A stretch of 43,626 bases of DNA, taken from the NCBI GenBank assembly GCA_029070965.1, contig JAIEBI010000050.1:1-43626 (forward strand), given 5' to 3'. The notes beneath the pieces were generated by a model. It saw only the letters and a program-made list of their open reading frames with translations. It was not told where the DNA came from and did not search any database. Positions 16,474-24,435 of this stretch are shown one piece after another. Numbering within the stretch: position 1 is the first letter of the stretch; each line of letters begins with the position of its first letter. The position numbers were made by a program, and so were the translations under genes. This stretch comes from Clostridiales bacterium. GTDB lineage: Bacteria > Bacillota > Clostridia > Christensenellales > Pumilibacteraceae.

Positions 16474-16944
16474 ATGACGCTCAAAGAAAAGCGACTGCAA
16501 ATCGGTCTAACGCAAGACGAATGCGCGGCACTCTTGCAAATATCGCGGCGGACATACCAAAGCTACGAGAACGATAAAAGAAAGCAAAGCAGAGTTATGT
16601 ACGGGTATTTGCTTGATAAGCTGACCGAGCTGACGCGCATAGATGAGAATCGCGGCATTTTAAGCTTGGATAAAATATGCGAGGTTTGTGCGGGCATATT
16701 TAAGGAGTGGAATGTCGAGTACTGTTATTTATTCGGGTCGTATGCCATAGGGGAAGCGAAGCAGAACAGCGACATAGATTTGTTGGTGGCTACGCCGCTT
16801 ACCGGCATGGCGTTTTTCGAGCTTGCCGAAGCTTTGCGTGAGGGATTACAAAAAAAAGTTGACGTTTTGGGATTGGAGCAATTAAACAACAATTCCGAGC
16901 TTTTAGGTCAAATACTTAAACATGGAGTAAAAATATATGGGTGA
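16474..16944 (+). CDS. HTH-MNT fusion antitoxin (MntA-like nucleotidyltransferase)
   Basis: The 156-aa protein joins an XRE helix-turn-helix (residues 1-50, with GLTQDECAALLQISRRTYQSYE) to a minimal nucleotidyltransferase. The latter has the GSYAxGEA motif at residues 88-94 followed by SDIDLLV with Asp100 and Asp102. In known HepT/MntA systems the MNT protein neutralises the HEPN toxin by adding AMP groups to its tyrosine. Here the nucleotidyltransferase probably also represses its own promoter through the attached HTH. The gene overlaps the HEPN gene by 8 bases. Canonical MntA proteins lack the HTH, so this is a fusion variant. Confidence 0.85.
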   Translation: MTLKEKRLQIGLTQDECAALLQISRRTYQSYENDKRKQSRVMYGYLLDKLTELTRIDENRGILSLDKICEVCAGIFKEWNVEYCYLFGSYAIGEAKQNSDIDLLVATPLTGMAFFELAEALREGLQKKVDVLGLEQLNNNSELLGQILKHGVKIYG

Positions 16945-17272
16945 GTGCAAAAACGACAGTTACTATTTGTCCAAAATCGTTACCGATTTGGGGTTCTTGC
17001 TTGAACACACAAAGGGTTTGACAAAGGCGCAAATGCAAAAGGACGAGGTGCTTTTGGACTGTATTATGTTTAGACTTGTGCAAATTTCAGAAAATTCAGA
17101 TAGGCTGACGGACGAGTTTAAGGCGCGTTACAGCGACGTTTCATGGCGTGCGATAAAGGGCTTGCGCAATAGGATTGTTCACGATTACGGCACTGTAGAT
17201 ATATCGATAATATTCGATACGGTTGCGGGCGACATTCCTACATTGTACGATATCCTTGTCGGATTGGTCTAA
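16937..17272 (+). CDS. HEPN-domain toxin (HepT-like)
   Basis: The 111-aa all-helical protein has the HEPN RNase motif Rx4HxY as LRNRIVHDYG: Arg77, His82 and Tyr84. In the HepT family this motif cleaves RNA, and the tyrosine is the residue AMPylated by the partner MNT antitoxin. ATG at 16937 overlaps the antitoxin gene, giving tight coupling. The reading frame is complete with no damage. The RNA target cannot be read from sequence. A bidirectional terminator follows. Confidence 0.87.
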   Translation: MGECKNDSYYLSKIVTDLGFLLEHTKGLTKAQMQKDEVLLDCIMFRLVQISENSDRLTDEFKARYSDVSWRAIKGLRNRIVHDYGTVDISIIFDTVAGDIPTLYDILVGLV

Positions 17273-17295
17273 GTAATAAGAAATGGTTAAAAAGT

Positions 17296-17334
17296 AAAGC
17301 CGCTCGATATATTTCGAGCGGCTTAAACTTTTTT
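17296..17334. terminator. Bidirectional terminator
   Basis: AAGCCGCTCGA and TCGAGCGGCTT form an 11-base stem followed by TTTTTT, between the convergent HEPN gene and the gene at 17337. Confidence 0.85.
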
Positions 17335-17336
17335 AG

Positions 17337-18056
17337 TTACAAATCAAAAATATGTAACCGTTCAGTGATAATTCCGGTAGAAAATACCGGCCACAGTATT
17401 TCGTCGGTTTTGTATTTGTAATCTATGGGCTCCATAGATATTAGGTTGAAAAATTTTCCGTTTTGTTTGACCGCCGGGATTTCGCCGAAACGTCCTTTTT
17501 GTTCTACTGTCAATAAAAACAGTTTTTCATTGAGTACGTTAGCAACTTTATACGGACTGCTGTAATATAAAATAGGCTCGTCGTTTTCGTCGCACTCTAC
17601 CCAGCGTGCGTCTTCGTAAACAAATTCTCGTCCGTTTTCTTCTTTTATATATGCGTATGACCCGATTTCTACCGCATAGCGTACCCAATACATTTTGCTG
17701 CGTGTGCTACGCGCATACATACTGCTGAAAATATTGTTTTTGTGTAGATATACAATCATGTAACCGACGGGTTCGAGTTCGATTAAAAAATATTGCAGTT
17801 TGTCATCTTGGCTATAAATAGGGTAGACTTGCAAATCGGTATAATTGCCGTTTTTAATATATCGTTTTTTTGCCAATTCGGTAACACGTGCCAAATGTTC
17901 TTTTTCCGTAAAGTCGCTTGACTTATCGACTAAAATATTGAATACAATCGCGGCTACTAATATTACCGAAAGAAAAACAACAAAGAATATTCGTAACTTA
18001 CTTATTTTATTCTTTTCGGGTACGGTATCTACCATACCGGTTTCCTGATAGTCCAT
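17337..18056 (-). CDS. Single-span membrane protein, unknown function, 239 aa
   Basis: No family is recognised. A polar N-terminus (about 20 residues) precedes one hydrophobic helix (about residues 23-43), leaving about 195 residues outside the membrane. The outer part is rich in Tyr and charged residues and predicted mixed alpha/beta. ATG at 18056 is preceded by AAAGGTAAG, and a consensus promoter lies upstream. The coding sequence is AT-rich like the nearby lipoproteins, so it may belong to the same accessory block. It has its own terminator and stands alone. Confidence 0.7.
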   Translation of the reverse strand: MDYQETGMVDTVPEKNKISKLRIFFVVFLSVILVAAIVFNILVDKSSDFTEKEHLARVTELAKKRYIKNGNYTDLQVYPIYSQDDKLQYFLIELEPVGYMIVYLHKNNIFSSMYARSTRSKMYWVRYAVEIGSYAYIKEENGREFVYEDARWVECDENDEPILYYSSPYKVANVLNEKLFLLTVEQKGRFGEIPAVKQNGKFFNLISMEPIDYKYKTDEILWPVFSTGIITERLHIFDL

Positions 18057-18097
18057 TAATATCTTACCTTTATTTTTTTGTTATCTTATTACTAATT

Positions 18098-18126
18098 ATA
18101 ATAGCCCTTTTGATTTAGGCTGTCAA
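18098..18126 (-). promoter_or_regulatory. Promoter of the 17337 gene
   Basis: Minus-strand TTGACA, 17 bases, TATTAT. Confidence 0.8.
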
Positions 18127-18168
18127 TAGTATAAGATAATTCTATTACTATGAATTAAGAACGGAATA

Positions 18169-18204
18169 AAAACAGCCGCTCGAAAATTTTCGGGCGGCTG
18201 TTTG
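18169..18204. terminator. Terminator after the M29 peptidase gene
   Basis: AACAGCCGCTCGAAAA and TTTTCGGGCGGCTGTT form a 16-base stem with one mismatch, flanked by A and T runs. Confidence 0.75.
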
Positions 18205-18234
18205 TGTTGTTTACAAATTGTAATCAACTAACAG

Positions 18235-19473
18235 TTATTCAAAGTCTTTGGTAAAATTGCCGTTGACGAACACGGGCACGGTTTTGCCGTCGCGGGTGGT
18301 GGCGGTAATGTTCAAATCTTTGGTGCCGACCATAAAGTCTACGTGTACGTCGGAATAGTTTATGCCGCGCGCGGTAAGTTCTTCTCTTGTCATATCCTTG
18401 CCGCCATCTATGCATGTGGGGTACGCTTCGCCGATGGCAAAGTGACAGCTTGCATTCTCGTCGAACAGCGTTTCGTAGAACAGCGTGCCCAGCTTGCTTA
18501 TAGGCGAGTCGTACGGCACGAGCGCGATTTCGCCGAGGCTGTGGCTGCCTTCGTCCGTTTCGATTATGCCTTTAAGAATATCTAGGTTGGTGTCGGCGGT
18601 GTAGTCGACTATCCGTCCGTCTTTGAGGGTGAGCGACAAGCCCTCTATTATCTTTCCGCCGTAGCACAGCGGCATGGACGCTTTGACAACGCCGTTTATG
18701 TTGCGGCAGTCGGGCGCGGAGAAAACCTCCTCGGTCGGCATGTTCGCGTTGAAGGTTACGCCGCCGCACTCGTCCTCGCCGCCGCCGAATATATAGCCTT
18801 CGGGCAGGCCTACGCGCAGGTCGGTGCCCAGCTTGTTCGTATAGTGCAGTTCCTTTATGTTAAGCTCTTTCAGCTTTTGACTGCGCGTGCGAAGCTCCGC
18901 CGAGTGCGCTTTCCACGCCGCTTGCGGGTCGTCGTTCAACACGCGCGTGGTCTTGCCGATATACTTGCCAAGTTTTTTGTACGCCTCTTTGGGTTTGAGG
19001 TCGGGGAACATGAGTTTAGCCCATTCGGGGTGAGGGTAGGCGATAATCGACCACTTTACCTTGTGCGCCATAGCTTTGTCGTAGTACGGCGTAAGCCCTT
19101 TCATGTCGGCGCGGTGCGCCGCCGAAATTTTACCCCCGTCGGCGTCTTTGAGCCCGTTGGGGTCGGAGCATAATATGTTGATAACGCAGCCGTTTACCTT
19201 GTCGCGCGCAAAATAGTTGCGTTCGGCGTACAAGAATTTGGGCTTGTGCGTGAGCGTTTTTACCGTTTGATATTCGTAATCGAGCTTGGTAAGCTCGTCG
19301 TCGCGGTAGCGCACCAAAACGCGTTTTGCGCCGCGCTCGTAGCACAATTTAACTACCTCGTGCGTAAGCTCGGTGGCGTAAACCGAAGATATTACGTATA
19401 CTTCGTCGCCCTCTTGAACGTTGACGCCCGAATACACAACTGCTTTTGCTAAACCCTTTATAAGTTTTTTCAT
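18235..19473 (-). CDS. M29-family aminopeptidase (AmpS/PepS type)
   Basis: The 412-aa protein matches the usual length of M29 metallo-aminopeptidases and carries their dinuclear metal-site motifs: MPTEEVFSAP (near residue 245), EGSHSLGEIALV (near 305), CHFAIGEAYP (near 340) and HVDFMVGT (near 375). It would release N-terminal residues from peptides in the cytosol. ATG at 19473 follows AAGGAGAT. It lies downstream of the fumarase genes on the same strand but is separated from them by a repeat-rich gap of about 160 bases, so cotranscription is uncertain. Confidence 0.9.
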   Translation of the reverse strand: MKKLIKGLAKAVVYSGVNVQEGDEVYVISSVYATELTHEVVKLCYERGAKRVLVRYRDDELTKLDYEYQTVKTLTHKPKFLYAERNYFARDKVNGCVINILCSDPNGLKDADGGKISAAHRADMKGLTPYYDKAMAHKVKWSIIAYPHPEWAKLMFPDLKPKEAYKKLGKYIGKTTRVLNDDPQAAWKAHSAELRTRSQKLKELNIKELHYTNKLGTDLRVGLPEGYIFGGGEDECGGVTFNANMPTEEVFSAPDCRNINGVVKASMPLCYGGKIIEGLSLTLKDGRIVDYTADTNLDILKGIIETDEGSHSLGEIALVPYDSPISKLGTLFYETLFDENASCHFAIGEAYPTCIDGGKDMTREELTARGINYSDVHVDFMVGTKDLNITATTRDGKTVPVFVNGNFTKDFE

Positions 19474-19511
19474 TGTTATAGTTATCTCCTTAGAGCGATA
19501 TTTACATAATA

Positions 19512-19636
19512 CAAATTCAGAATGTAGAATTCAGAATTCAGAATTGTGGACTGCGCTTCGCGCCCTTATTAAATAAATTTAGAAATGGGTTTATCGTAAT
19601 CCATAATTCTGCATTCTGCATTCTTAATTCTGCATT
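19512..19636. repeat. MITE-like pair of inverted AATTCAGAAT repeats
   Basis: A left array of CAGAATT units (19512-19550) ending in TGGA faces a right array of complementary units (19599-19636) beginning TCCA. The two form about 35-base terminal inverted repeats around a 48-base centre. The right end includes the stop codon of the fumarase beta gene. Confidence 0.7.
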
Positions 19637-20147
19637 ACACTACCGTTACCATTACGGGGAAGTCCTCGACGGTAAGCTTATACACCGCTTCGCAGCCGAG
19701 GTCGGGATAGGCTATAAGCTCGCATGACCGCACCGTGCTTTGGTACAGCGCCGCCGCGCCGCCGATTGCGCTCAGGTACACCGCGCCGTGGTCCTTTATA
19801 GCTTGCGTAACAGCGTCATTTCTTACGCCTTTGCCTATCATCACTTTGAGCCCGTTGTCCAGTAACAGCGGGGTGTACGCGTCCATGCGTGCGCTTGTGG
19901 TCGGGCCGCAGCTGCCGATTATGTGACCCTCGGCGGCGGGAGTGGGCCCGCAATAGTATATTGCGGCATTGTCGAGGGGGAATGGCAGTTCCTTGCCTTC
20001 GTTTATTGCCGCCGCCATTCGCTTGTGCGCTTGATCGCGGGCGGTGTACAACGTGCCGCTAAGCATTACGATTTCGCCTGCGCGTAATTGCTTTATATGC
20101 TCCGCTTCGAGGGGGAGGCGTAATTTTTTCGGGATTATAACGTTCAA
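19635..20147 (-). CDS. Fumarate hydratase class I, beta subunit
   Basis: The 170-aa protein matches the C-terminal (beta) part of class I fumarases: LSGTLYTARDQAHKRM near the N-terminus and IYYCGPTPA followed by GSCGPTTSARMD. With the alpha subunit it would interconvert fumarate and malate using a [4Fe-4S] cluster. The longest frame begins at 20180, but TTG at 20147 is preferred. It directly precedes the NVIIPKK start expected for the family, GGAG lies 9 bases upstream, and TTGA overlaps the alpha stop codon by 4 bases. A tartrate dehydratase role cannot be excluded. Confidence 0.87.
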   Translation of the reverse strand: MNVIIPKKLRLPLEAEHIKQLRAGEIVMLSGTLYTARDQAHKRMAAAINEGKELPFPLDNAAIYYCGPTPAAEGHIIGSCGPTTSARMDAYTPLLLDNGLKVMIGKGVRNDAVTQAIKDHGAVYLSAIGGAAALYQSTVRSCELIAYPDLGCEAVYKLTVEDFPVMVTVV

Positions 20148-20965
20148 AATTTCACGCTCCCGTGCCGCAGGCTGTGACATTGCAGGTTGACCGCCACAGG
20201 CAACATTCCTATATGAGTGGGCGCAGTTTCTATATTTACGGCGAGCGCGGTTAAATTCCCGCCCAGCGCCGCCACGCCTATACCCAGCGCGTTTACCTTT
20301 TGTAAAATCTCTTTTTCGAGCGAAGCGATATCCGCTCTTTGGCTGAATTGTCCGACTGGGCGTAAAGTAGCGCGTTTACTGAGCATGCACGCCGTTTCGG
20401 TAACGCCGCCTATGCCTACGCCTATAATAAGCGGGGGACATGCGTTTTTGCCGCCTTTTTCCACCGCATCCACTACGGCATTAACAATTCCTTTTTCGCC
20501 GTCGGCGGGGGTGAGCATGTACAGCCTTGACATGTTTTCGCTGCCCGCGCCCTTGGCAAGATACGTAATTTCCAGCTCGTCGCCGCTTGTAAGCGTGTAC
20601 TCGATTATGGCGGGCGTGTTGTCGTTTGTATTCTCGCGCGTAATCGGGTCGGCGACGGACTTTCGCGCATTTTTGTACGCGTCCTTTACAGCATTGTTGA
20701 TTGCTTCGTTAAGCCCTTTGCAAACCACTTCGTCGCCCAGCTTGACGAAAAACACCGCTTGTCCGGTGTCCTGACAGCAGTACAGTCGTTGCCGCTCTGC
20801 TATTGTATTGTTTTCGACAATCAGCGCGGCGGCGGTGCGTTCGGGCTTGCTGTCCGTCACTATATGTTTCAGCGCGAGCGTAACAGCCTTGTCGGGTGTG
20901 ATAAGGCAGTCCGTTATGAGCTTTGTCAGCTCGCTTTGAACAATGGCGGCGTCAACTTGTTTCAT
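20144..20965 (-). CDS. Fumarate hydratase class I, alpha subunit
   Basis: The 273-aa protein carries the three cluster-binding cysteines of class I fumarases: CQDTG (Cys64), NACPP (about Cys183) and NLQCHS (about Cys263). It also has KGAGSEN and GVGIGG. With the beta subunit it hydrates fumarate to L-malate. The ATG at 20965 has no Shine-Dalgarno sequence; a -10 box, TACAAT, ends 6 bases before it, which implies a leaderless transcript. The gene is divergent from yycJ with nearly touching promoters. Confidence 0.9.
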   Translation of the reverse strand: MKQVDAAIVQSELTKLITDCLITPDKAVTLALKHIVTDSKPERTAAALIVENNTIAERQRLYCCQDTGQAVFFVKLGDEVVCKGLNEAINNAVKDAYKNARKSVADPITRENTNDNTPAIIEYTLTSGDELEITYLAKGAGSENMSRLYMLTPADGEKGIVNAVVDAVEKGGKNACPPLIIGVGIGGVTETACMLSKRATLRPVGQFSQRADIASLEKEILQKVNALGIGVAALGGNLTALAVNIETAPTHIGMLPVAVNLQCHSLRHGSVKF

Positions 20966-20971
20966 GTTTAT

Positions 20972-21000
20972 ATTGTATCATAACCCGCCGCCAAACACAA
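20972..21000 (-). promoter_or_regulatory. Leaderless-type promoter of the fumarase operon
   Basis: Minus-strand -35 TTGTGT, 17 bases, -10 TACAAT, then 6 bases to the ATG. Confidence 0.65.
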
Positions 21001-21010
21001 CTGAATTCGC

Positions 21011-21039
21011 TTGCAATCGACGGGGTTTTCTTGTATAAT
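21011..21039 (+). promoter_or_regulatory. Leaderless-type promoter of yycJ
   Basis: -35 TTGCAA, 17 bases, -10 TATAAT, then 6 bases (TGTTGT) to the ATG at 21046; no Shine-Dalgarno sequence. Confidence 0.75.
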
Positions 21040-21045
21040 TGTTGT

Positions 21046-21816
21046 ATGAGCTTACAACTTTGCGTTATTGCCTCGGGGTCTAAGGGTAATTGCTGTTATA
21101 TTTCCGACGGCACGACCGACATACTTATAGATTTGGGCATTTCGGCGACGCGCGCCGAAAAGTGCTTGGGCGTGTTGGGCGTAAACCCCGACAACGTGCG
21201 CATACTCGTTACACATTCGCACTCCGATCATATCGGCGGGCTAAAAATATTTTGCAAAAAACACGCTACGGCTAAGGTCATTTGCCAAAAGGAAGTGATA
21301 GGCGCCGTGGCGGGGGCCGAGGACATAACGCCCCTTGTCGCGCCGCGCAACTTTCGCGTGGGCGGGCTGTACGTTACGGCGTTGCCCGTCAGCCACGACG
21401 TACCGTGCTTCGGCTATATAGTGTCCGACGGCACTCATTCTGTGGCGGTCGTCACCGATATAGGCAACGTGAATATCAGTCAGCTAAACGCGCTGTCCGC
21501 GTGCAGTATCGTTATGCTGGAAAGCAACCACGACGTGAATATGTTAAAGGCTAACCCGCGCTACTCGGCGCAGCTCAAAAGGCGAATACTGTCCGACAAC
21601 GGGCACCTGTCCAACGTCGATTGCGCTTCGGCGTGCGCTTACCTTGCCGGTAACGGCGTAAAGCGGTTTATACTCGCGCATTTGTCCGAAGAAAACAACG
21701 ACCCCGAGCTGGCGGTGAAAACCGTGACTGGCTCGATCGCCGATAGCGGAGTAAGCGATTTTCGCGTTACCGCCGCCAAGCAAGACGCTATGTCGGGACT
21801 GTACGAAGTATGTTAA
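21046..21816 (+). CDS. yycJ: MBL-fold metallohydrolase YycJ/WalJ
   Basis: The 256-aa protein has the YycJ signature: an opening CVIASGSKGNCCYI, the metallo-beta-lactamase motif THSHSDHIGG, LESNHDV, LSDNGHLSN and a closing AHLSEENNDP. It belongs to the group linked with the WalRK cell-wall regulon and DNA repair (5' exonuclease-like). ATG at 21046 is chosen because the promoter -10 box lies 6 bases before it; the longer frame from 20923 would overlap the divergent fumarase gene. It overlaps the next CPBP gene by 7 bases. The order yycJ ... rlmH is conserved in Bacillota. Confidence 0.9.
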   Translation: MSLQLCVIASGSKGNCCYISDGTTDILIDLGISATRAEKCLGVLGVNPDNVRILVTHSHSDHIGGLKIFCKKHATAKVICQKEVIGAVAGAEDITPLVAPRNFRVGGLYVTALPVSHDVPCFGYIVSDGTHSVAVVTDIGNVNISQLNALSACSIVMLESNHDVNMLKANPRYSAQLKRRILSDNGHLSNVDCASACAYLAGNGVKRFILAHLSEENNDPELAVKTVTGSIADSGVSDFRVTAAKQDAMSGLYEVC

Positions 21817-22826
21817 AAACAAGCGGCAACAATATAAAAAAATTCGATTATTGCGGCGCGTGCTCATTCTATCTCGGCGCGATAGTGGTAACGCTCATTT
21901 GCCAAGCGCTGGCGGGCGTTGCGTCTACATTGCTGTCGCAAAGCTTTTCCGATATTGCGACGAACGGCGACTTTTTGACGGCGTTTATGATATTTATTCA
22001 GGCCGCCAACGCGCTGTTTATATTGCTGTTTTGCAAGCGTAACAAATACAGATTCGACTGTGCGCTCGCGTGCAAGGCGGACAAAAAGGTCGATTACAAG
22101 GACTTTATTATACCGGTCGTCGCCGCAATCGTGCTGCTTTGCGCTATGTATTTGCCCACTTTGTGGTACGGATATTTTACTACCTACGCACTGCATATTT
22201 CGCCGACCGCGGGGAATATAGACCTTAGTACGCCGTCGTCGGTGGTGATGATTGTTATTGCGTCGGTGTTTATGGCGCCCGTGTTTGAGGAAACCATTTA
22301 CCGCGGCGTATTGTTTAACGGACTGAGGAAAAACGGCACAGCCGTAAAAGCTGTTGCTTTGTCTGCGCTCGCGTTTATGCTTATGCATATGAGCCCCATA
22401 CAGGTTGTTTTTCAGTTCTCGCTCGGTGCGTTGTCCGCGGTGATTATGAATAAAACCCGCAGGCTGTTGCCGTGCGTACTATTGCACGCAACCGCCAACG
22501 CCGCGGCGCTTGCCATACAGTTCGAACCGCTTGTAGGGGTAGTCGGCGGCTGTGAAGCATGGCTTGTTGCCAATCCCGTGGCGGCGGCGTTTATTACGCT
22601 TGCGCTGTTAGTGGCGGGCGGGGCGGCGCTGTTCGCGCTCGTGCGGTTCGGCTACGGCAAGCAAAACGCCGAGGTATCGGAAGAAATCGAAGACGAAAAG
22701 GTGACGCCGCAGGCGATAGCGCTTGCCGACGCGCGGAAGAAGGACGGCACTATGCGGTATTTTATCGCTATCGGTATCAGCGGCGTGCTGTTTATTATCA
22801 ACCTTATTACGATGATAGCGGGGTAG
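21810..22826 (+). CDS. CPBP-family intramembrane metalloprotease (1)
   Basis: The 338-aa polytopic protein has about eight hydrophobic segments. It carries the CPBP (CAAX protease/Abi) motifs EETIYRG, MHMSP and LLHATANA, which supply the Glu and His residues of the metal site. The substrate is unknown; the family includes prenyl-protein proteases and bacteriocin self-immunity proteins. It overlaps yycJ by 7 bases and lies 4 bases before a second CPBP gene. A charged cytosolic loop (EVSEEIEDEK) precedes the last helix. Confidence 0.87.
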   Translation: MLKTSGNNIKKFDYCGACSFYLGAIVVTLICQALAGVASTLLSQSFSDIATNGDFLTAFMIFIQAANALFILLFCKRNKYRFDCALACKADKKVDYKDFIIPVVAAIVLLCAMYLPTLWYGYFTTYALHISPTAGNIDLSTPSSVVMIVIASVFMAPVFEETIYRGVLFNGLRKNGTAVKAVALSALAFMLMHMSPIQVVFQFSLGALSAVIMNKTRRLLPCVLLHATANAAALAIQFEPLVGVVGGCEAWLVANPVAAAFITLALLVAGGAALFALVRFGYGKQNAEVSEEIEDEKVTPQAIALADARKKDGTMRYFIAIGISGVLFIINLITMIAG

Positions 22827-22830
22827 AAGT

Positions 22831-23925
22831 ATGTTGCCGTTGTGGTTGAAACGCGATTATAAGGCTGTCGGCTACGCGCTCATGTCGTGCGTGGGCGGGC
22901 TTATACTTATGCGCATTATAGTATACTTTGCCGCCCTTCCGTCCGACACGTACGGACAGTCGCTTGGAAGCTCCGCACTGTTCTCGTTATGCTCACAGCT
23001 TATATTCTTTTTGGCGGTGCCGTTTTGCATATACAAGTTTTACGGCAAGCGCACCGTTAAGCAAACGCTCGAATTCAGCTCTATCGGTAAGTTTAAGCCG
23101 TACTTTTTGCTTGCGTTGCCGCTCGGCTTTGCCGTGTACTTTATGACTGTCGGCGTGTCGTCCGTTTGGACGGCGCTATTGAAACTGACAGGCTACACAG
23201 TGGCTAAATCGGTTGACAATATGCCCGATAAGTTTGTGTTCGGATTTTTTGTTGCCGACGTGCTGCTTACCGCAATCCTGCCCGCTGTATGCGAGGAATT
23301 CGCTATGCGCGGCGGGCTGCTCACTACGGCGAAAAACTCGTTCGGGCGGTGGGCGTGTATCGTGCTGTGCGCGGTGGTGTTCGGGCTGTTCCACCAAAAT
23401 ATTAGGCAGGTGTTTTACACCGCGCTGTTCGGCGCGCTCGCTGCATACCTTACGCTGCGCACAAAAAGCCTGTACCCCGCAATGCTTATGCACTTTACCA
23501 ATAATTTTTGCAGTGTGTTTATCGACTACGCCGACCATTATAAATGGGCGGTCGGCGGCGGGTTTTATACCGTTATCGGCGGGTTGCCCGTTTGGGCGCT
23601 CATGCTCGTATTTTTGGCGGTTGCGGCGTTCGGCATGGCTATGGTCATGCTTATGACTTATATTCGGGACAGGCAGATAATCAAGAAAAAGACCGAAGCA
23701 CTTAAAGACTGCGCGTTTGACGCGACAAACAAGCGCGTCGTTATGCTCGGCGAATTCGACGCCGAAAGGGTGAAGGACTTGGAGATGGAACGCGAGGTAT
23801 ACGGCAGAGGCTACGCCGAAACAAAATATAAGCCGTCTTTGCGCGACCTTGCCATGTTTATCGCACTGGGTGTAGTTACGCTGCTTACAACGATATTTAC
23901 TTACGTGTGGGGATTTTTCTATTGA
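22831..23925 (+). CDS. CPBP-family intramembrane metalloprotease (2)
   Basis: The 364-aa paralogue has motifs CEEFAMRGGL, GLFHQNIRQ and MHFTNNF within about eight membrane segments. A 90-residue charged extension with one more C-terminal helix follows. ATG at 22831 follows the stop of CPBP 1 by 4 bases. Its TGA overlaps the likely TTG start of rlmH. The two CPBP genes share motifs but differ in sequence and length, so any duplication is old. Confidence 0.87.
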   Translation: MLPLWLKRDYKAVGYALMSCVGGLILMRIIVYFAALPSDTYGQSLGSSALFSLCSQLIFFLAVPFCIYKFYGKRTVKQTLEFSSIGKFKPYFLLALPLGFAVYFMTVGVSSVWTALLKLTGYTVAKSVDNMPDKFVFGFFVADVLLTAILPAVCEEFAMRGGLLTTAKNSFGRWACIVLCAVVFGLFHQNIRQVFYTALFGALAAYLTLRTKSLYPAMLMHFTNNFCSVFIDYADHYKWAVGGGFYTVIGGLPVWALMLVFLAVAAFGMAMVMLMTYIRDRQIIKKKTEALKDCAFDATNKRVVMLGEFDAERVKDLEMEREVYGRGYAETKYKPSLRDLAMFIALGVVTLLTTIFTYVWGFFY

Positions 23926-24359
23926 AAAAGATAAAGATAGTATGCGTGGGCAAGCTGAGCAATCCGTTTTGCCGCGACGGCTGCGCCGAGTACGTTAAAA
24001 GGCTAAAATCGAGTTACGATATTACGTTATGTGAAATTCCCGAACAGCCGACGATCAAAAAGGAATGCGATGAAATTTTGAAGCGCGCGGGCGACACCTT
24101 TGTGCTTATGGACATTAACGGTGAGCAACCCGATTCGGAAGGTTTTGCCGATATGCTCAAAAAGGAACACGAACGCCGCGACGAAATAGTTTTTGTAATA
24201 GGCGGCGCCGAGGGCGTGGACGAGCGCGTGCGTTCCGCCGCCAAGCGACGAATATCGTTCGGGCGAGTGACTTACACCCACCAGTTGGCGCGATTATTAT
24301 TGTACGAACAGCTGTATAGAGCGTCCACAATAATCAAAGGAATACCGTACCATAAATAA
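23922..24359 (+). CDS. rlmH: 23S rRNA pseudouridine-1915 N3-methyltransferase RlmH
   Basis: The protein (145 aa from TTG) has the SPOUT-fold signatures FVIGGAEGVD and, at the end, YTHQLARLLLYEQLYRA...GIPYHK. It methylates pseudouridine 1915 of 23S rRNA using S-adenosylmethionine. TTG at 23922 is preferred to GTG at 23907 because the family starts with KKIKIVCVGKL and TTGA overlaps the preceding stop. The stop codon abuts an AATTAAGAATT repeat. Confidence 0.93.
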   Translation: MKKIKIVCVGKLSNPFCRDGCAEYVKRLKSSYDITLCEIPEQPTIKKECDEILKRAGDTFVLMDINGEQPDSEGFADMLKKEHERRDEIVFVIGGAEGVDERVRSAAKRRISFGRVTYTHQLARLLLYEQLYRASTIIKGIPYHK

Positions 24360-24403
24360 TTAAGAATTAAGAATTAAGAATTAAGAATTCAGAATTCAGA
24401 ATT
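24358..24403. repeat. AATTAAGAATT repeat array
   Basis: Six tandem units (TTAAGAA changing to TTCAGAA) begin at the rlmH stop codon. Confidence 0.8.
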
Positions 24404-24429
24404 AGATAATAGCAGCACATTCATATATT
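24402..24429 (+). promoter_or_regulatory. Leaderless-type promoter of the M14 peptidase gene
   Basis: -35 TTAGAT, 16 bases, -10 TATATT, then 6 bases to the ATG at 24436; no Shine-Dalgarno sequence. The -35 lies at the repeat edge. Confidence 0.5.
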
Positions 24430-24435
24430 GTATAT

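Noticed and set aside
24358-24403. CRISPR-like short tandem repeat
   Set aside because: Units are contiguous, 8-11 bases long and lack spacers; the same units recur as dispersed repeats.
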